From Cordylochernes scorpioides (lineage: Eukaryota; Arthropoda; Arachnida; Pseudoscorpiones; Chernetidae), in assembly GCA_030710605.1 (NCBI GenBank), contig CP092863.1:61680393-61744392 (forward strand): a DNA stretch of 64,000 nucleotides. The letters are read 5' to 3'. Positions 22,301 to 30,608 of this stretch are shown piece after piece. A model generated the notes under the pieces. That model was not told the DNA's origin. It saw only the letters and a program-made list of their open reading frames with translations, and ran no database searches. The translations under genes and the position numbers were made by a program. The stretch's first letter is position 1. Each line of letters opens with the position of its first letter.

Positions 22301-25300
22301 CCTTTTCTTGGTTCTTACGACGGTGAAAGCGTCGTTGTTGTCCATTTCCGCCAATTCGCTATCTCCCCAAATGAGCGGGGCCGGGTTGGCTGTTGAAGCG
22401 CTGCAAGAAGCAGCAATCAGCGGCGCCGTGACGTCATCACGCGCGGCGGCCAGGCTTGCATGCATCCCGCGCGCCGGCGGATCTGCACGCCTTTGATATT
22501 CCATGGAAAATTCTTTAGAAGAATTCTCTTCTATTGCTTCTTTCGGTGATATCTTCTCACCTGGTTGAGATTGAACGCTGAGCCTTTCAGGCACTTGTTC
22601 AGCGGATTGAGGGCTTTCAGCCAGTATCAATTTTGTAATTTTCCGCGACGTACTTCCGCTCGCCAGAGGCGAAAAACGGCGGAGCTAAAACTAGCGTGGC
22701 TGCACGGTCGGCGTGTGTGTGTGTGTGTGTCTTAGATGTTTGTTTCAACTCTTAGATATATTTAAAAATTTATTGCCATCTATCGATAAAATGTGTAACA
22801 AATGTGTTTGGCGATGTGTTTCTTTTTACTAATATTGCCACGCGGAAAATTAGGAAAGTCAAACTTCACAATGACACGGCAATTTATTTAAGGCAAGAAC
22901 AAACTATGATTGATAAAAATGAAAGATAAGCAAAGAGTGAAGTTTACAGAATAAAAAAGAATGGATATATATATTGTAACAAAGTATTTATTATTTCACA
23001 CAAGTATTAACAGAGTATCATTTTTTATGTTTATATTTTGCTACTCTGTAAACTTCCCTTATTCCTTATCTTTTGTTTATCATTCATAGTTTGTGCTTGT
23101 CTTAAATAAATTGCTGTGTCATCCTGAAGTTTGTCTTCCCTAATTTTCCACATGGCAATATTAATACTCAGTTAATAGAATAATAAATACCTTGATACAA
23201 TATCATCAAATGCTATATCATAGATGTATATTAAAAAATATTTTTAACGAAGAAGTTTATTTTTAAAATAAATTTCTACAGCTCTTACTGCAATTACATC
23301 AGTTTTTCATTGCAGTATGGGTAGTATAGAAAATTGTTTTGTTTTAAAAAAGAAACATACGCGTCAAAATAGTTTATATTTTTCATAACATATAGTGAAC
23401 TAATGTATTATGTTAATAAAATAAGTCGGTGGACGAGTGGGTAACACCCTCGATTCCCGACAGTCATGAATAGGGATTTAATTCCGCGTTAACCTTTTGT
23501 TTAATATGTGAATAACCATCACATATTATTCATTGTTTCAATTATCATAAACTAGGTTGCTCTTGTTGAGCGGTACCTAATAAAGTGATTTTGAACCGGA
23601 ATTATGTTAATAGTATGTTAATATACTTATTTATTAGATATATGTCATAATATATATTCTTCCAGGAATAATAAAGCTAACCTACAGACAACCCAGAGAG
23701 AGACGGGAGAGTAAAGTCACTTGAAACACCAGCGACATTCCAAGAGTTGATCACTGGGGGCCTGTTATTTAACACCTCGGGACTTTAAGACAGTTGGGGA
23801 TTGTGGTGCGACACGAACGGCCGCCCGGCTGTGCCAGTCCCGTCTCTCTCTCTCTGGTTGCCTGGGTGACTCTTTCAACTTGTGATTTCTCTCCCCACCT
23901 TATATTACCACATATATGTGTCTTAAATTATATAAATGTTAATTCAAATTGTCTTGGAATAATGACAACTAGAGTGATTTTGAAATATCTTGATTCTCAA
24001 TGTTTCTTCTCTTTTTGCAAAAAAAAAAAACAACCCTTTGTTGGCTTTTGATAAAGAAGATTGAGAGGTAATCCTCATAAATGGAAAACTTAAGACGCGA
24101 TGTTTCTTTTCACAAATAAATCAAACTTCTACAGTACTTACTGCGATGAAAAAATATTGGGAGGGCTTGTGGCTTCATCAGTGGTGAACCTTCCCAGCGT
24201 TTTCGCCGATTTAATCTATGAGAAGGCTTCTCTTAAAGCTCTAATACTGTATTGAACGATTCTCCTTATATATGCTACAATAAAGGGCGGAATCTTAGAA
24301 ATGGTATTTAAGAAAACCATGGACATAAGCTTTTAGAAAAGTAGAATTACATTTAAATATTTTCATCGAGCAATGCTCTTCCGCAAATAATAAGGAGAAG
24401 ACCAGTTAGGCATAATAAGACAGCTTCTTTAGAGCTCTAATACTGTATTGGACGATTCTGCTTTTATATGCTACACTGAAGGGCGGAATTTTAGAAATGA
24501 TATTTAAGCAAACAATGAACATAACTTTTAACTCTAAAAATCTAAATGTGTTTCTCAGACACAATATCAGCATCGAGGTCAACGGCACGCTCCAAAAGGG
24601 ACAAATTCCCTCCTTCAAGCTCAATCGCAATCTCCGCATCGAAGTGGAGGATTCTCCCGAGGATTCTGGTGATTGTAAGTTACACTATATCCACTATAAA
24701 CCTAGTAATACGGTATCCCTGAACAAGAGATTGAGAATTCTTCATCGTTAATATAAGATTATATAAAGTTAAATACAAAATTAAAAAATAAATATGAATA
24801 AATAAGTTTAAATAGAGATAAATAAATGTAAAATGTATTTTTTATGCTTATCTCTAGTACACGTGATACAGGGCATGATAATCATGGTGGGTAGAAGTAG
24901 ACGACTACTTTTACTGTAAGTGCACCACATGTCTTCACATGTGAAAAGCAGTTTGACTTTGCACTTATATTTGACAAGACGTTAAAAATTCTTTTATTTT
25001 TATTTGTTCCTGACGAGTACAAAATATTATTGTCGAAATGTCGAGAAAAAAAATATTTACTGGCCGAAGTATCTTTAATTTTAATAACTATGAATGCTGG
25101 CAGACAGCCTCTATCTTCACGATGAGAATAGAGATTCTTAAAATTAATCAAGGAGAAATCAAAATCAGTAGAAAATAAAAATTAAAGCATTTATGGCAAG
25201 CCGTTAAAAATTATTTAATTTTTATTTTCTCCTGACGAGGACAAAATATTTTTGTCGAAACGTAGAGATAATAAAAAGATTTACTGGCCGTAGTATCTTT

Positions 25301-28008
25301 AACAATATGTGTTTCTTTTGAACGAAAATCGAAATTTTATTTTAACGATTATTTTAAGACCTTAGGGATGAAGTATAAAAGGATGATTTGTGAATAGTAA
25401 TGATAAACGGAAAAATCATTAATCTTCATAATTCATCCTTTCATACTTCATCCCTAGGGTTAGAAATAATCTTTATTTCTCCTTAAAATAAAAATTCGAT
25501 TTTTCGTTCAAAAGAAACACACGCAGGATAATTTTCAAATATCGTTTTAAACTCTATATTTATGATAAGAATATGGATATATGAAAGTTTGTCAGAAATG
25601 CTGTGTCCAGACCCAACACTTATCACGATTGAGTACAAGATTGTGAAGTATGAAGCCAAGGAGTACATGGTCCTGTGGGCTTGCACCGAGAGACCTCTCC
25701 TCTACGCCGGTAAGTACTGGAAACTAGCATCAAGGACACTCTTCTGAAAAGCAGATTGAGTTCTTCTTGAACTTTAGAGCGAATATTAGCGCATGTGATG
25801 CCAACTTCAGTTTACATATAGACAATAAATATAGACTGATTGCTAATCTTATATAATATTGTTGCACCAAGTTGCAGCTTTGCAGAGTCGTCGACCTTGG
25901 TTTCTTCCTTCTTGGTGTTATACACGTTTCCCGAGCGGGTTTCCATAGTCGAAGCAAATAAATAAAATTAAATAAAAATAAATTACCTTTCAAAGTTATT
26001 GTGTTTATTTATTCGTGGTCTTCCTCGTAGGTCGTGATCCGCAGTCTCCCTCTAGGACCTCTCTCGCTCCAATAACCAATCAAGATATATGTAACAATAA
26101 ATATTACAAAAGAAATGAAACTATAAAAAAGAATGATGATAATCTAAATATTCTGTCTTAAATAAATAGTAAATATCATAGAATATTTTGAATAAATGTA
26201 AGGCGCATTAAAATTGATGTAACAATATATAAGCACAATATATATTATAATATCTTCAATTAAAAAGACATATATTGTATCAAAATATAATTTACTTACC
26301 AATATTTCAGTTGGCTGAACGTCAACCCTTTTCAAGATATTACAACATATGCCAATATATTTTGATCCAATATATGCCTCTTTAATTGAAAACCTATTTA
26401 TGTATGGCTCTATTATAATATATTGCCATAACCAAAAATGTACATAGTGTGTAACTTTAAATATTACATCGGCAGCTTGGCGAATGTTATGTACCTAAGC
26501 TCCGATAGATGGCGGGCGCGCTAGGCGGGAAGTTTGTAAACATTAGCCGCCATCTTTAGAGGTGTAGCTGATCGCCAGCCATTCGGGCCTTTGACATTAC
26601 TTCCTTAATTTATTATTATTTTTATCCATTTAACTTAATTTATCTCTTCTCCTTTTTTATCACTCAAACTATTTAAAGTAATCTAATAAATTATTATTTT
26701 ATTCTATCCAAACGTCACCTTCATTACTGTGACAATATAATTAACTATAATAAAGATAAAGCGTTTTCAAATAGGCTTGAAATATTTTTCCGATTAATAA
26801 ATACATTAACGTCTTCCAAGAGGTATTGACCCTCTACAGAATAACACCTATTCCAATTTGGACAATCCCGCCGGCTGGTAGACCAATGCATCAGCATATA
26901 AGACTGACAATATACATTAGTAACCTAAAGCTAGGTGTTATAAAACGAGATATTTAAAGGTGATAAGAATGATGAGAGAAATTGCCTTAAAATCATTAGG
27001 GGGGGAGAAGAAAACGTGAAGTCAATTTTTTATAAAGAGTAACAAACTGAATCAATAAAAAGGTAATAAAGATTTATTGAAGAATATATTTGAAAAAAAA
27101 AGTTTTTATAATGGTATTAGCAGGTTCCTTCAGAAGGAATTAGTATAAAGTAGAATTGAAAGGAATGTCCGCGTCTTATAGAGAGAACTCCATGGCAAAC
27201 TTAATTGTTGAGGCTATAAGTAGTTTTATAGAGCTTTTACGTCATCTAGATAGAAATTATTGTAAGTCCAAACTACCTATTATTTATTGGATCAATTATG
27301 GTGTGACTCAATCAAATATATTCTTACATAGAGTTATTGTTGAGGCTACAAGTCTTCTTCTTCTTTCTTATCTCCACTCAATCATATTATAGTATCAAGC
27401 TTGTAAAGTTGACAACCATCATGATTGGGTGAAGTAGATTGCATCTGCCTTTGTTATTAAGACTGGGAGCACTACTCAGTGGCAGGGCCGACTTAGCTCC
27501 AAAAGAAATGGCCGCCTCTGACATGAGGAACAGACGCCATGTACAGCCGCTCCTAGCATGGAGCACAAATGCTGCTCATCCTGTATCCCTGGTTTAGGAG
27601 CCCTTACAGGATACTATCAGCCAAGCCAGCTGAGCCCAGGTTTTTTTTACCGAGCTTGTTACTGCTCCCCCTCCTTCTTTTTCATTCGGGCTTGGGACCG
27701 GCAAAGGCGGAGTTGAGTTGGAGGAGTAATTTTATAGAGCTCTACGTCTTCTAGATAAAAATTCTTGTAAAAATCCAAACTACCTATTATTTATTAGATC
27801 AATTATGGTGTGACTCAATCAAATATATTCCAACATAGAATGGTTGTTTCCAGCACAACTCCGCGTGCTTGTTCACCAGGATGAATTCCCCAAGTTTCAT
27901 GAACAAAGGTATTGGAAGATTGTTTCCGAACTCAAATCCCTGAATCTGCCTGCCGACCAGCTACAGAATATCAACTACAACAGATGTCCCAATCTTCCCC
28001 ATCATTAA
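13216..28008 (+). CDS. Lipocalin-type secreted protein gene 1 (five exons)
   Basis: Five exons (13216-13311, 18520-18650, 24559-24674, 25611-25709, 27854-28008) join in phase to 198 codons plus stop, a normal lipocalin length. Every intron has GT-AG ends and every donor is GTAAGT-like. Exon 1 gives a signal peptide and a Cys-Pro start. Exon 2 has the DAQWYE block, equivalent to the lipocalin GxW signature, and a Cys. Exon 3 holds central strands (NGTLQKGQIPSFKLN). Exon 4 has EYMVLWACTER, equivalent to the second lipocalin motif region. Exon 5 is the helix and carboxyl tail with a Cys. It is probably a carrier of a hydrophobic ligand of the apolipoprotein D or crustacyanin type. Introns of 0.9-5.9 kb are filled with transposons. 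No nonsense codon is seen. Confidence 0.8.
13837..14540. repeat. Foldback element with ~190-bp inverted arms
   Basis: The left arm (about 13837-14025) and right arm (about 14345-14540) are diverged inverted copies. Examples are cagtgatatgataaccttga against its complement near 14425-14450, and ttgggttctgtgctgtctgg against ccaggcagcacagaacccaa. About 320 bp of unrelated sequence lies between. It is non-coding, in intron 1. Confidence 0.7.
14724..14994. mobile_element. hAT-type MITE carrying a U2 snRNA scrap
   Basis: The left end is caggggccggcaac and the right end, inverted, is caatggtcgtcaac. These are typical hAT termini, flanked by imperfect 8-bp repeats (gtttagat / gtttaggc). The interior has agagtcaaaaattacaattt and an agagctgctgcatgtggctc phrase like the MITE at 20177-20350. 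A U2-like insert interrupts it. Confidence 0.6.
14895..14930 (+). ncRNA. U2 snRNA 5'-end retro-fragment
   Basis: Thirty-six bases starting atcgcttctcggtctttt and running to gatcaaagtgta match the highly conserved 5' end of U2 spliceosomal RNA with about one substitution. The branch-site-pairing region and everything downstream are missing, so it is not functional. The phrase acacgcagcttcacatc before it (14861-14877) and acacgcagctccacatc after it (14930-14946) look like a 17-bp target duplication. Confidence 0.75.
15001..15295. other. No recognisable feature
   Basis: AT-rich intron 1 sequence without open frames or repeats I can name. Confidence 0.35.
15296..15410 (-). repeat. Dispersed repeat R3, copy 1
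   Basis: The minus strand carries ataaaagccacaaaagttag and tctaatctatctttaaaaac, as do 62035-62165 and 63770-63900 on plus. It is non-coding and the family is unknown. Confidence 0.6.
15416..16010 (+). mobile_element. Non-coding retroelement tail, RTE-like ending
   Basis: It starts at actagacgaatggcccgggc, a GC palindrome. It ends with a cagacaaacagacaaacag tract followed by a short atataagtagatat tail, a style seen at 3' ends of RTE-type and similar non-LTR elements. The interior includes catggcgattggatgtatgg. tctatagacaggtgg-type phrases near 15520-15600 recall the pogo-like MITE. No protein; the assignment is weak. Confidence 0.3.
16016..16265 (-). repeat. 3' LTR of gag-only element
   Basis: TGTAGCGTAG...CGTCACA, 250 bp. 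It differs from the partner LTR at cagctcgat / cagctagat and ttttcattg / ttttcgttg. The same LTR occurs truncated at 28169-28341. Confidence 0.85.
16506..17680 (-). pseudogene. gag of gag-only LTR element, with one frameshift and one amber
   Basis: The capsid-like region starts MNVKKEGTQVSNC at 17680 and has the retrotransposon gag pattern GEDGEDLQKWLKGYARVA and WKEFTSQLENVFG. A one-base frameshift near 17307 leads into CKEVDPQMSVEDKISHLMKG and a basic linker with ERLPNVASL. The frame then meets TAG at 16842-16844. Continuing in the same frame beyond it is a CCHC knuckle, CFYCGRPGHVVRYC (16784 downward). The lesions look like ordinary decay, although a stop between capsid and nucleocapsid could also be suppressed. 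Confidence 0.8.
17757..18006 (-). repeat. 5' LTR of gag-only element
   Basis: The 250-bp partner of the LTR at 16016. On minus it begins TGTGACGAAG and ends CTACGCTACA. The internal region starts actggtgaagaagctgga, where a primer-binding site is expected; I cannot name the tRNA. Confidence 0.85.
18520..18650 (+). CDS. Lipocalin gene 1, exon 2
   Basis: 131 bp from the tactgtag acceptor to the gtaagtat donor: 43 codons plus two bases. It encodes LDAQWYEFSHTSYDFVDKV, then HCLVNNITTMGSNKLNFYSY. The W-Y-E block matches the first lipocalin signature. Length and phase are identical to gene 2 exon 2, with about 80% identical residues. Confidence 0.85.
18934..19180 (-). pseudogene. Gypsy Pol carboxyl-tail remnant
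   Basis: The minus strand ends in SWRYPLRERRPPYRFHF, almost the same as the tail SRRYPLRERRPPDRYVP of the Gypsy pol at about 40755-40805. Only this low-complexity end of the polyprotein is recognisable, so it is a fragment. Confidence 0.55.
19529..19609. repeat. Palindromic element P2 (core lost)
   Basis: The outer arms are atagtaaaaggcatatattg and its complement, with a short centre (tatttattttccaat). They match the outer arms of P1 and P4. The right flank gatttaagtatggattgctc is shared with P1, P3 and P6 flanks. The inner stem-loop is deleted. Confidence 0.65.
19640..20167. other. No recognisable feature
   Basis: Very AT-rich intron 2 sequence without coding signal. Confidence 0.4.
20177..20350. 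mobile_element. hAT-type MITE
   Basis: The left end cagggttgggcaca and right end taccgacccctg form an imperfect hAT TIR. They are flanked by 8-bp near repeats (tcttaggt / tcctagga). The interior shares agagtcaaaatttacaat and aaagagcc phrases with the MITE at 14724-14994. Confidence 0.6.
20520..22700 (-). mobile_element. ORF1-only retroelement copy
   Basis: A GC-rich block in AT-rich surroundings. On minus it begins near 22700 with a GC-rich leader and carries one long ORF. Its 3' region ends with AATAAA and an A-rich tail (minus strand aattgtcaaaaaaaaataaa). No endonuclease or reverse transcriptase follows. It may be a non-autonomous element, or a retrocopy of an ORF1 mRNA. A diverged relative lies at 1915-2400. 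Confidence 0.65.
20645..22630 (-). CDS. ORF1/gag-like nucleic-acid-binding protein, 661 codons, intact
   Basis: One uninterrupted frame. The amino-terminal 130 residues are low complexity with a basic patch (RTKKRRRDSP). A globular region of about residues 160-320 includes TVGNLPFFVADAAIIDALSR, an RRM-like stretch. A CCHC knuckle, CSKCHGQGHRRANC, lies near residue 340. About 230 residues of Pro/Ala/Ser/Thr-rich linker follow, then a folded carboxyl end with DREPFIKRLPTRDRYILG. The order RRM-like, knuckle, linker fits ORF1 proteins of Jockey/I-type non-LTR elements, which bind their own RNA. Which ATG is used is uncertain; a later one lies at the MDNNDAFTVV segment. Codon use is far more GC-rich than in the lipocalin surroundings. 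Confidence 0.7.
   Translation of the reverse strand: MILAESPQSAEQVPERLSVQSQPGEKISPKEAIEENSSKEFSMEYQRRADPPARGMHASLAAARDDVTAPLIAASCSASTANPAPLIWGDSELAEMDNNDAFTVVRTKKRRRDSPVLPAMAAQSNSAGASRRQRSSTGWIPPVQEIRTTTAHVMEARARQASCTEEQCLYLEYCPDYQSYQYLRAIERVVGGPKNIFQFSKINGHYLLGLASKSLAEHLVREGLEIEGTLIRTFPFRKSSTRITVGNLPFFVADAAIIDALSRYGRITSIAPKLLKAGEFTYTDGRREAFILLHDGITIDKLPTRFEIRIKGEAWPAFLSHGIKCSKCHGQGHRRANCPQLHGRSTTARRASPPPSTDLPPSTAPGLPNQSSAAPPSPSNKASRAPSDSCAASLPSAAPWPSTPAPPASPMQAVTPAPPPMTPSPEDPMGPRSAASRPEPTPPARPDFTTPCGPLPAQGTLGPATLTSYVDMTTTEETSASSPAAVISTLPLPAPRPAEPMLPTTYREELTPPLMTPPPPAPTDMEEDDPITEEERCAPPPPAPRLAGPIPPVPHGDTTTPAMTTPPPPLSMDRRWKMAGDLIHGLSREIDLEHTFQSQVDMDDIVRAVLYPGDREPFIKRLPTRDRYILGGFISTAIWRARDADPSMLESMSELRKLLPA
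22830..23165. repeat. Inverted pair of the 'ccacgtggaaaatta' repeat
   Basis: The forward copy begins attgccacgcggaaaattag at about 22835. The reverse copy ends ctaattttccacatggcaat at about 23160. The two enclose about 60 bp, giving a hairpin-capable structure. Confidence 0.65.
23424..23600 (+). mobile_element. tRNA-derived SINE with target duplication
   Basis: The head gtcggtggacgagtgggtaa and tail gagcggtacctaataaagtg match the copies at 816 and 9377-9952. The 12-bp attatgttaata at 23408-23419 and 23601-23612 is a perfect target duplication. The B-box-like block is mutated (gggatttaattcc). Confidence 0.85.
23643..23912 (+). mobile_element. Solo LTR of the 31.7-34.5 kb element family
   Basis: TGTCATAATATATATTCTTC...TTACCACA, 270 bp, clearly homologous to the 293-bp LTRs at 31669 and 34245. 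The 4-bp tata lies on both sides (23639-23642 and 23913-23916). It is a product of LTR-LTR recombination. Confidence 0.8.
24115..24200 (+). repeat. Dispersed repeat with 'cttactgc...gggcttg'
   Basis: cttctacagtacttactgcg to ccttcccag matches the complement of about 61480-61565. Shorter relatives lie near 6920 and 6990. Confidence 0.5.
24225..24530 (+). repeat. Local tandem duplication before exon 3
   Basis: gctctaatactgtattg occurs at about 24238 and 24433 with similar following sequence (aagggcggaat, ttagaaatg). This implies a duplication of about 195 bp in intron 2. Confidence 0.6.
24559..24674 (+). CDS. Lipocalin gene 1, exon 3
   Basis: Acceptor tgtttctcag, donor gtaagtta; 116 bp, the same length as gene 2 exon 3. 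It encodes HNISIEVNGTLQKGQIPSFK, then LNRNLRIEVEDSPEDSGD, a pair of barrel strands. NIS and NGT are potential N-glycosylation sites. The reading frame is also open upstream of the acceptor, but the splice phase fixes the start. Confidence 0.8.
25009..25041 (+). ncRNA. Hammerhead-like core 1
   Basis: CUGACGA, then a helix of GUACAAA-type pairing with AUUGUC, then CGAAA. This meets the hammerhead consensus CUGANGA...GAAA, although stem II is imperfect in this copy. Stem III could form between gacg (24978-24981) and tgtc after GAAA, with a GUU cleavage triplet. Stem I is not convincing. Confidence 0.4.
25231..25262 (+). ncRNA. Hammerhead-like core 2
   Basis: CUGACGAG, a perfect 7-bp helix (gacaaaa/ttttgtc) with a four-base loop, then CGAAACG. 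Both invariant core segments are present and stem II is strong. The stem III partner upstream (ccgtt) has one mismatch, so cleavage is uncertain. Confidence 0.45.
25306..25527. repeat. Foldback element FB, copy 1
   Basis: gtgtttcttttgaacgaaaa at the left is complementary to ttttcgttcaaaagaaacac at the right. A second inverted pair, agggatgaagtat and its complement, lies inside. A related copy is at 62413-62597. Confidence 0.7.
25611..25709 (+). CDS. Lipocalin gene 1, exon 4
   Basis: 99 bp with acceptor ctgtgtccag and donor gtaagtac, encoding YPTLITIEYKIVKYEAKEYM, then VLWACTERPLLYA across its splice borders. It matches gene 2 exon 4 in length, phase and most residues. The Cys in WACTER probably forms a structural disulfide, which is inference from the fold. 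Confidence 0.85.
26257..26389. repeat. Palindromic element P3 (one core)
   Basis: The outer arms are caattaaaaagacatatatt and its near complement at 26365-26389. One inner unit remains: ccaatatttcagttggctga followed by acgtcaaccc, the reverse of the P4 core. The second core is lost. Confidence 0.65.
26450..27424. other. No recognisable feature
   Basis: Intron 4 sequence. A short GC-richer patch (about 26500-26590, gatggcgggcgcgctaggcg) stands out, but I cannot assign it. ttgttgaggctataagtag near 27207 and ttgttgaggctacaagtct near 27332 form a small duplication. Confidence 0.35.
27425..27730 (+). repeat. Dispersed repeat R4, copy 1
   Basis: About 300 bp containing gactgggagcactactcagt and gcttgggaccggcaaaggcg match the complement of 42717-43000. 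It is non-coding, possibly a retroelement UTR. Confidence 0.65.
27854..28008 (+). CDS. Lipocalin gene 1, exon 5
   Basis: Acceptor ttgtttccag, then two bases of a split codon and 50 codons to TAA at 28006-28008. It encodes QLRVLVHQDEFPKFHEQRYW and ends RCPNLPHH. It corresponds to the carboxyl helix and tail of lipocalins. No canonical AATAAA follows closely; attaaa at about 28076 is a candidate. Confidence 0.85.
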
Positions 28009-28168
28009 AATTGTATAATTGAACACATTTCTAGTCCCTATAGAAATTACCTGTTCCAATCCAAAATTACAAGCCATTAAATATAAATATTTCAACAATT
28101 TGAACTATGTGTTTTTAATAATAATAATTTCGCACACATACTCACATGAAAAAATTCATATATTATAT

Positions 28169-28341
28169 TGTAGCGTAGAAATCAAGTCTTGGAATATCTT
28201 AAGATGTAAAAGTATTTATTGATGACGTCACCGCGACTAATCGACAATTATCAACCAAACTATCTACAGCTAGAGAATATTGAACAAGCAAGCTAAGGAA
28301 TATTTTTATGATGATATTTTACAAATACAGAGTAATATATA
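28169..28341 (+). mobile_element. Truncated LTR of the gag-only element family
   Basis: It starts TGTAGCGTAGAAATCAAG like the LTRs at 16016 and 17757 and follows them with scattered changes to about 28341, where similarity stops. The right part is missing. Confidence 0.75.
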
Positions 28342-30602
28342 TGTGGTAACCGAGGGTCAAACCTGTAGTAACCGAGAGGGACAGTCAGGGCGTGGAGAGT
28401 TTTCCAGTACCTCTCTGCACCTTGTAGGACCTTTAACAGTTCTCACAGAGTACAGGCAGTCGTGGTCGAGGCAGAGTGGAAAGCTTGGGAATGTCCACAC
28501 ACAAAAAACGAAGAGACACAGTTGTAGTAGGCAAGTTCCATTAACAGATAAAAGTCGAGCTAAGAGCAAGATGGAGAAAGAAGGTTTCTTACTGTTTTAC
28601 ATGGTCGATAAGGTGGACCTGGCTGCAACCAACAAGGGCTCACGCCGACGGTGAAGTCTGACTGTCTAAGTTGGGCTAAAACCGAGGTTTTATATCTTTG
28701 CCGAAGGGGGGGGGGGAGACATGTGAGAATTTAGACTTTGAACGTCTGCGGCATTCTGCACCTTTTGACCTTGATGGCAACGGGCTGCCAAATTCCTTTT
28801 TAAGGTTGTTGGAATTCTCTCTCGATTTTAGACGTTTTTGAACTTCTCAATCTTGCTTTAACTCAGCTCTTAATCGATTACATAGTTTCATTTATTTATC
28901 CTCAGTTTGTACAAAGTACATTACATATGGTGATGCAATGGCACATGTCAATCATGCGTATAATTATTTATAGATGTGTTTCTATATACAACATGGCAAT
29001 CTTGTTATAAGTATTATACATTATAGGCTTGTTGGTTTAAATTACCATAGATGGGCCCCGAGAGTGAAAGGGTTTATCCGGGTTTAAAACGGGTAAAGCC
29101 TCTCTAACACAGGTAAGTAATTAAAATTCATTTTTATTAATTTAAACTGTGAGGGTTAAAAAGGGCTATAACAATATGTTTTGTTTGGATATATCTGCAA
29201 ATTATAAAAAAATAAAACTTATGTTTAATTCAAAAGTTATGATATTCATTATAAAAGAGAAATTTAGATAAAAGCTTTGTTTGATTAAAAAAAAAATGAT
29301 GATAAAAATAAAATGATGTTCTAAGAGATTGTTGGCGGGCGTTGGAAAGGGTTAGGAGTTAAAGAATATGCAATTGTAGGTATTACACAGGCAACCAAAT
29401 ACTTAGGTCCAGGTGCAAAGCGAGGACAAAGACTTGAGCGTCTTCCTAGGCAATGTTTCACCTGTGATCCTGTATAAGGTTACAGTGCTTTGTCACAATT
29501 GTAGAGTTATTGGGTTGAAAAGTTGTTGAAGAAAAAGTTGTTCATTAATATGATTTGAAAGGGGTGAAATAGAGTGCCATGCGATAAGTAGAATTGTTGT
29601 ATCGACAGTAGGTGATCTGACTTGACTTAAAATCAAAGGTTGATTGTGGTCCGCTAGAGCTAAAAAAAATTGTGCGTTGTGAATGCTTTGTGCATGCGTT
29701 GGTAATTTTGCTCTGCGGATGATTGAAATAAACTTTTGAAACGTGATCAGGCCAGAAGTTGGGATTTGTAAATCTGGGGAACTGTGTTCATATAGTTTGT
29801 TGAAATTATGAAATCTAAAAAATTGTCAAGCAGTACTGTCGTTTTTCTACGTTGATGTGAAGCATTAGCTGAGAAAGATAGTAGTGTAAAGTACACTGAA
29901 GTGGTTAGAGAAACGATTGTTCTATGCCCGATAGTTAATTATATTATTTTTCCTATTATAAAGGTATAAAAACAAATATAAAATGAATAAAAATATAGAA
30001 ATATCATTGTGGTTGAATAAAGTTTAAGTGGACAACATCTCAAACATGTATTATATAAAAGTAATAATAATGAAAATTAAAGTGATTTTTGAAAACAAAT
30101 AAATGTTTTGCGATACTAAAACAATATAATGAAAAATAAAAGTAAAATTGGATTTAAAAAAAAATAATATTGGATTAAAAACTTGTGATTATATATTTGA
30201 AAGGTTAAAAAAAATAAAATTTAAAATATTTTATACAAAAAATAGAATATAGTTGAAGATTATTACAATGAGTAGATGAAGGTTTGGTAGAGGAATGGGA
30301 CAAAAATATTTTTCTAAAAAGAAGTTACAAATGTGGTGTGTAACTAGTTCATATCCCTTTGGTATGTCAGTTAACTAGCGGTGATTATGTCCATTTTTAC
30401 GTCCGGGGTGCGATGTTTATTATTTTTGAAGGGGGAGATATGGGGCTTGTCTACAGCGCACTGGCTTTAAATTCTTTCTCTTCTAGTCTGGATCTGGTGG
30501 GTTCGAAGAAATATTGTGTGAAAAAGAGTAAGTAATACAGATTCAAATGGGTTGGTGTAGAGTGTAGATAGAATAGGTTTTTGAATTTAACGGAGAATTT
30601 TC
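28342..30602. other. Unassigned, no recognisable gene
   Basis: This is probably decayed retroelement plus AT-rich filler. An 11-G run (about 28706-28716) and gaagggggagatatgggg (about 30428) look like polypurine tracts. No matching LTR was found. Confidence 0.3.
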
Positions 30603-30608
30603 TGGTCG

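Larger units (their letters stand above)
24975..25300 (+). repeat. Tandem pair of ribozyme-like units
   Basis: Two direct copies of about 110 bp (24975-25095 and 25195-25300) share in order cgttaaaaatt, a T-rich run, the ctgacgag stem-loop, and atttactggccg followed by agtatctttaa. The phrase actggccgaagt recurs, inverted, in the minisatellite at 41832-42280. Confidence 0.65.

Noticed and set aside
23424-23500. Possible tRNA gene (A-box and B-box-like sequences)
   Set aside because: No acceptor stem or anticodon arm can be closed. The same sequence recurs with a common non-tRNA tail and target duplications, so it is a SINE.
24497-24558. Extension of lipocalin exon 3 upstream of 24559
   Set aside because: The frame is open, but gene 2 shows an equivalent ctcag acceptor at the same place, exon lengths then match exactly at 116 bp, and phase joins correctly to exon 2.
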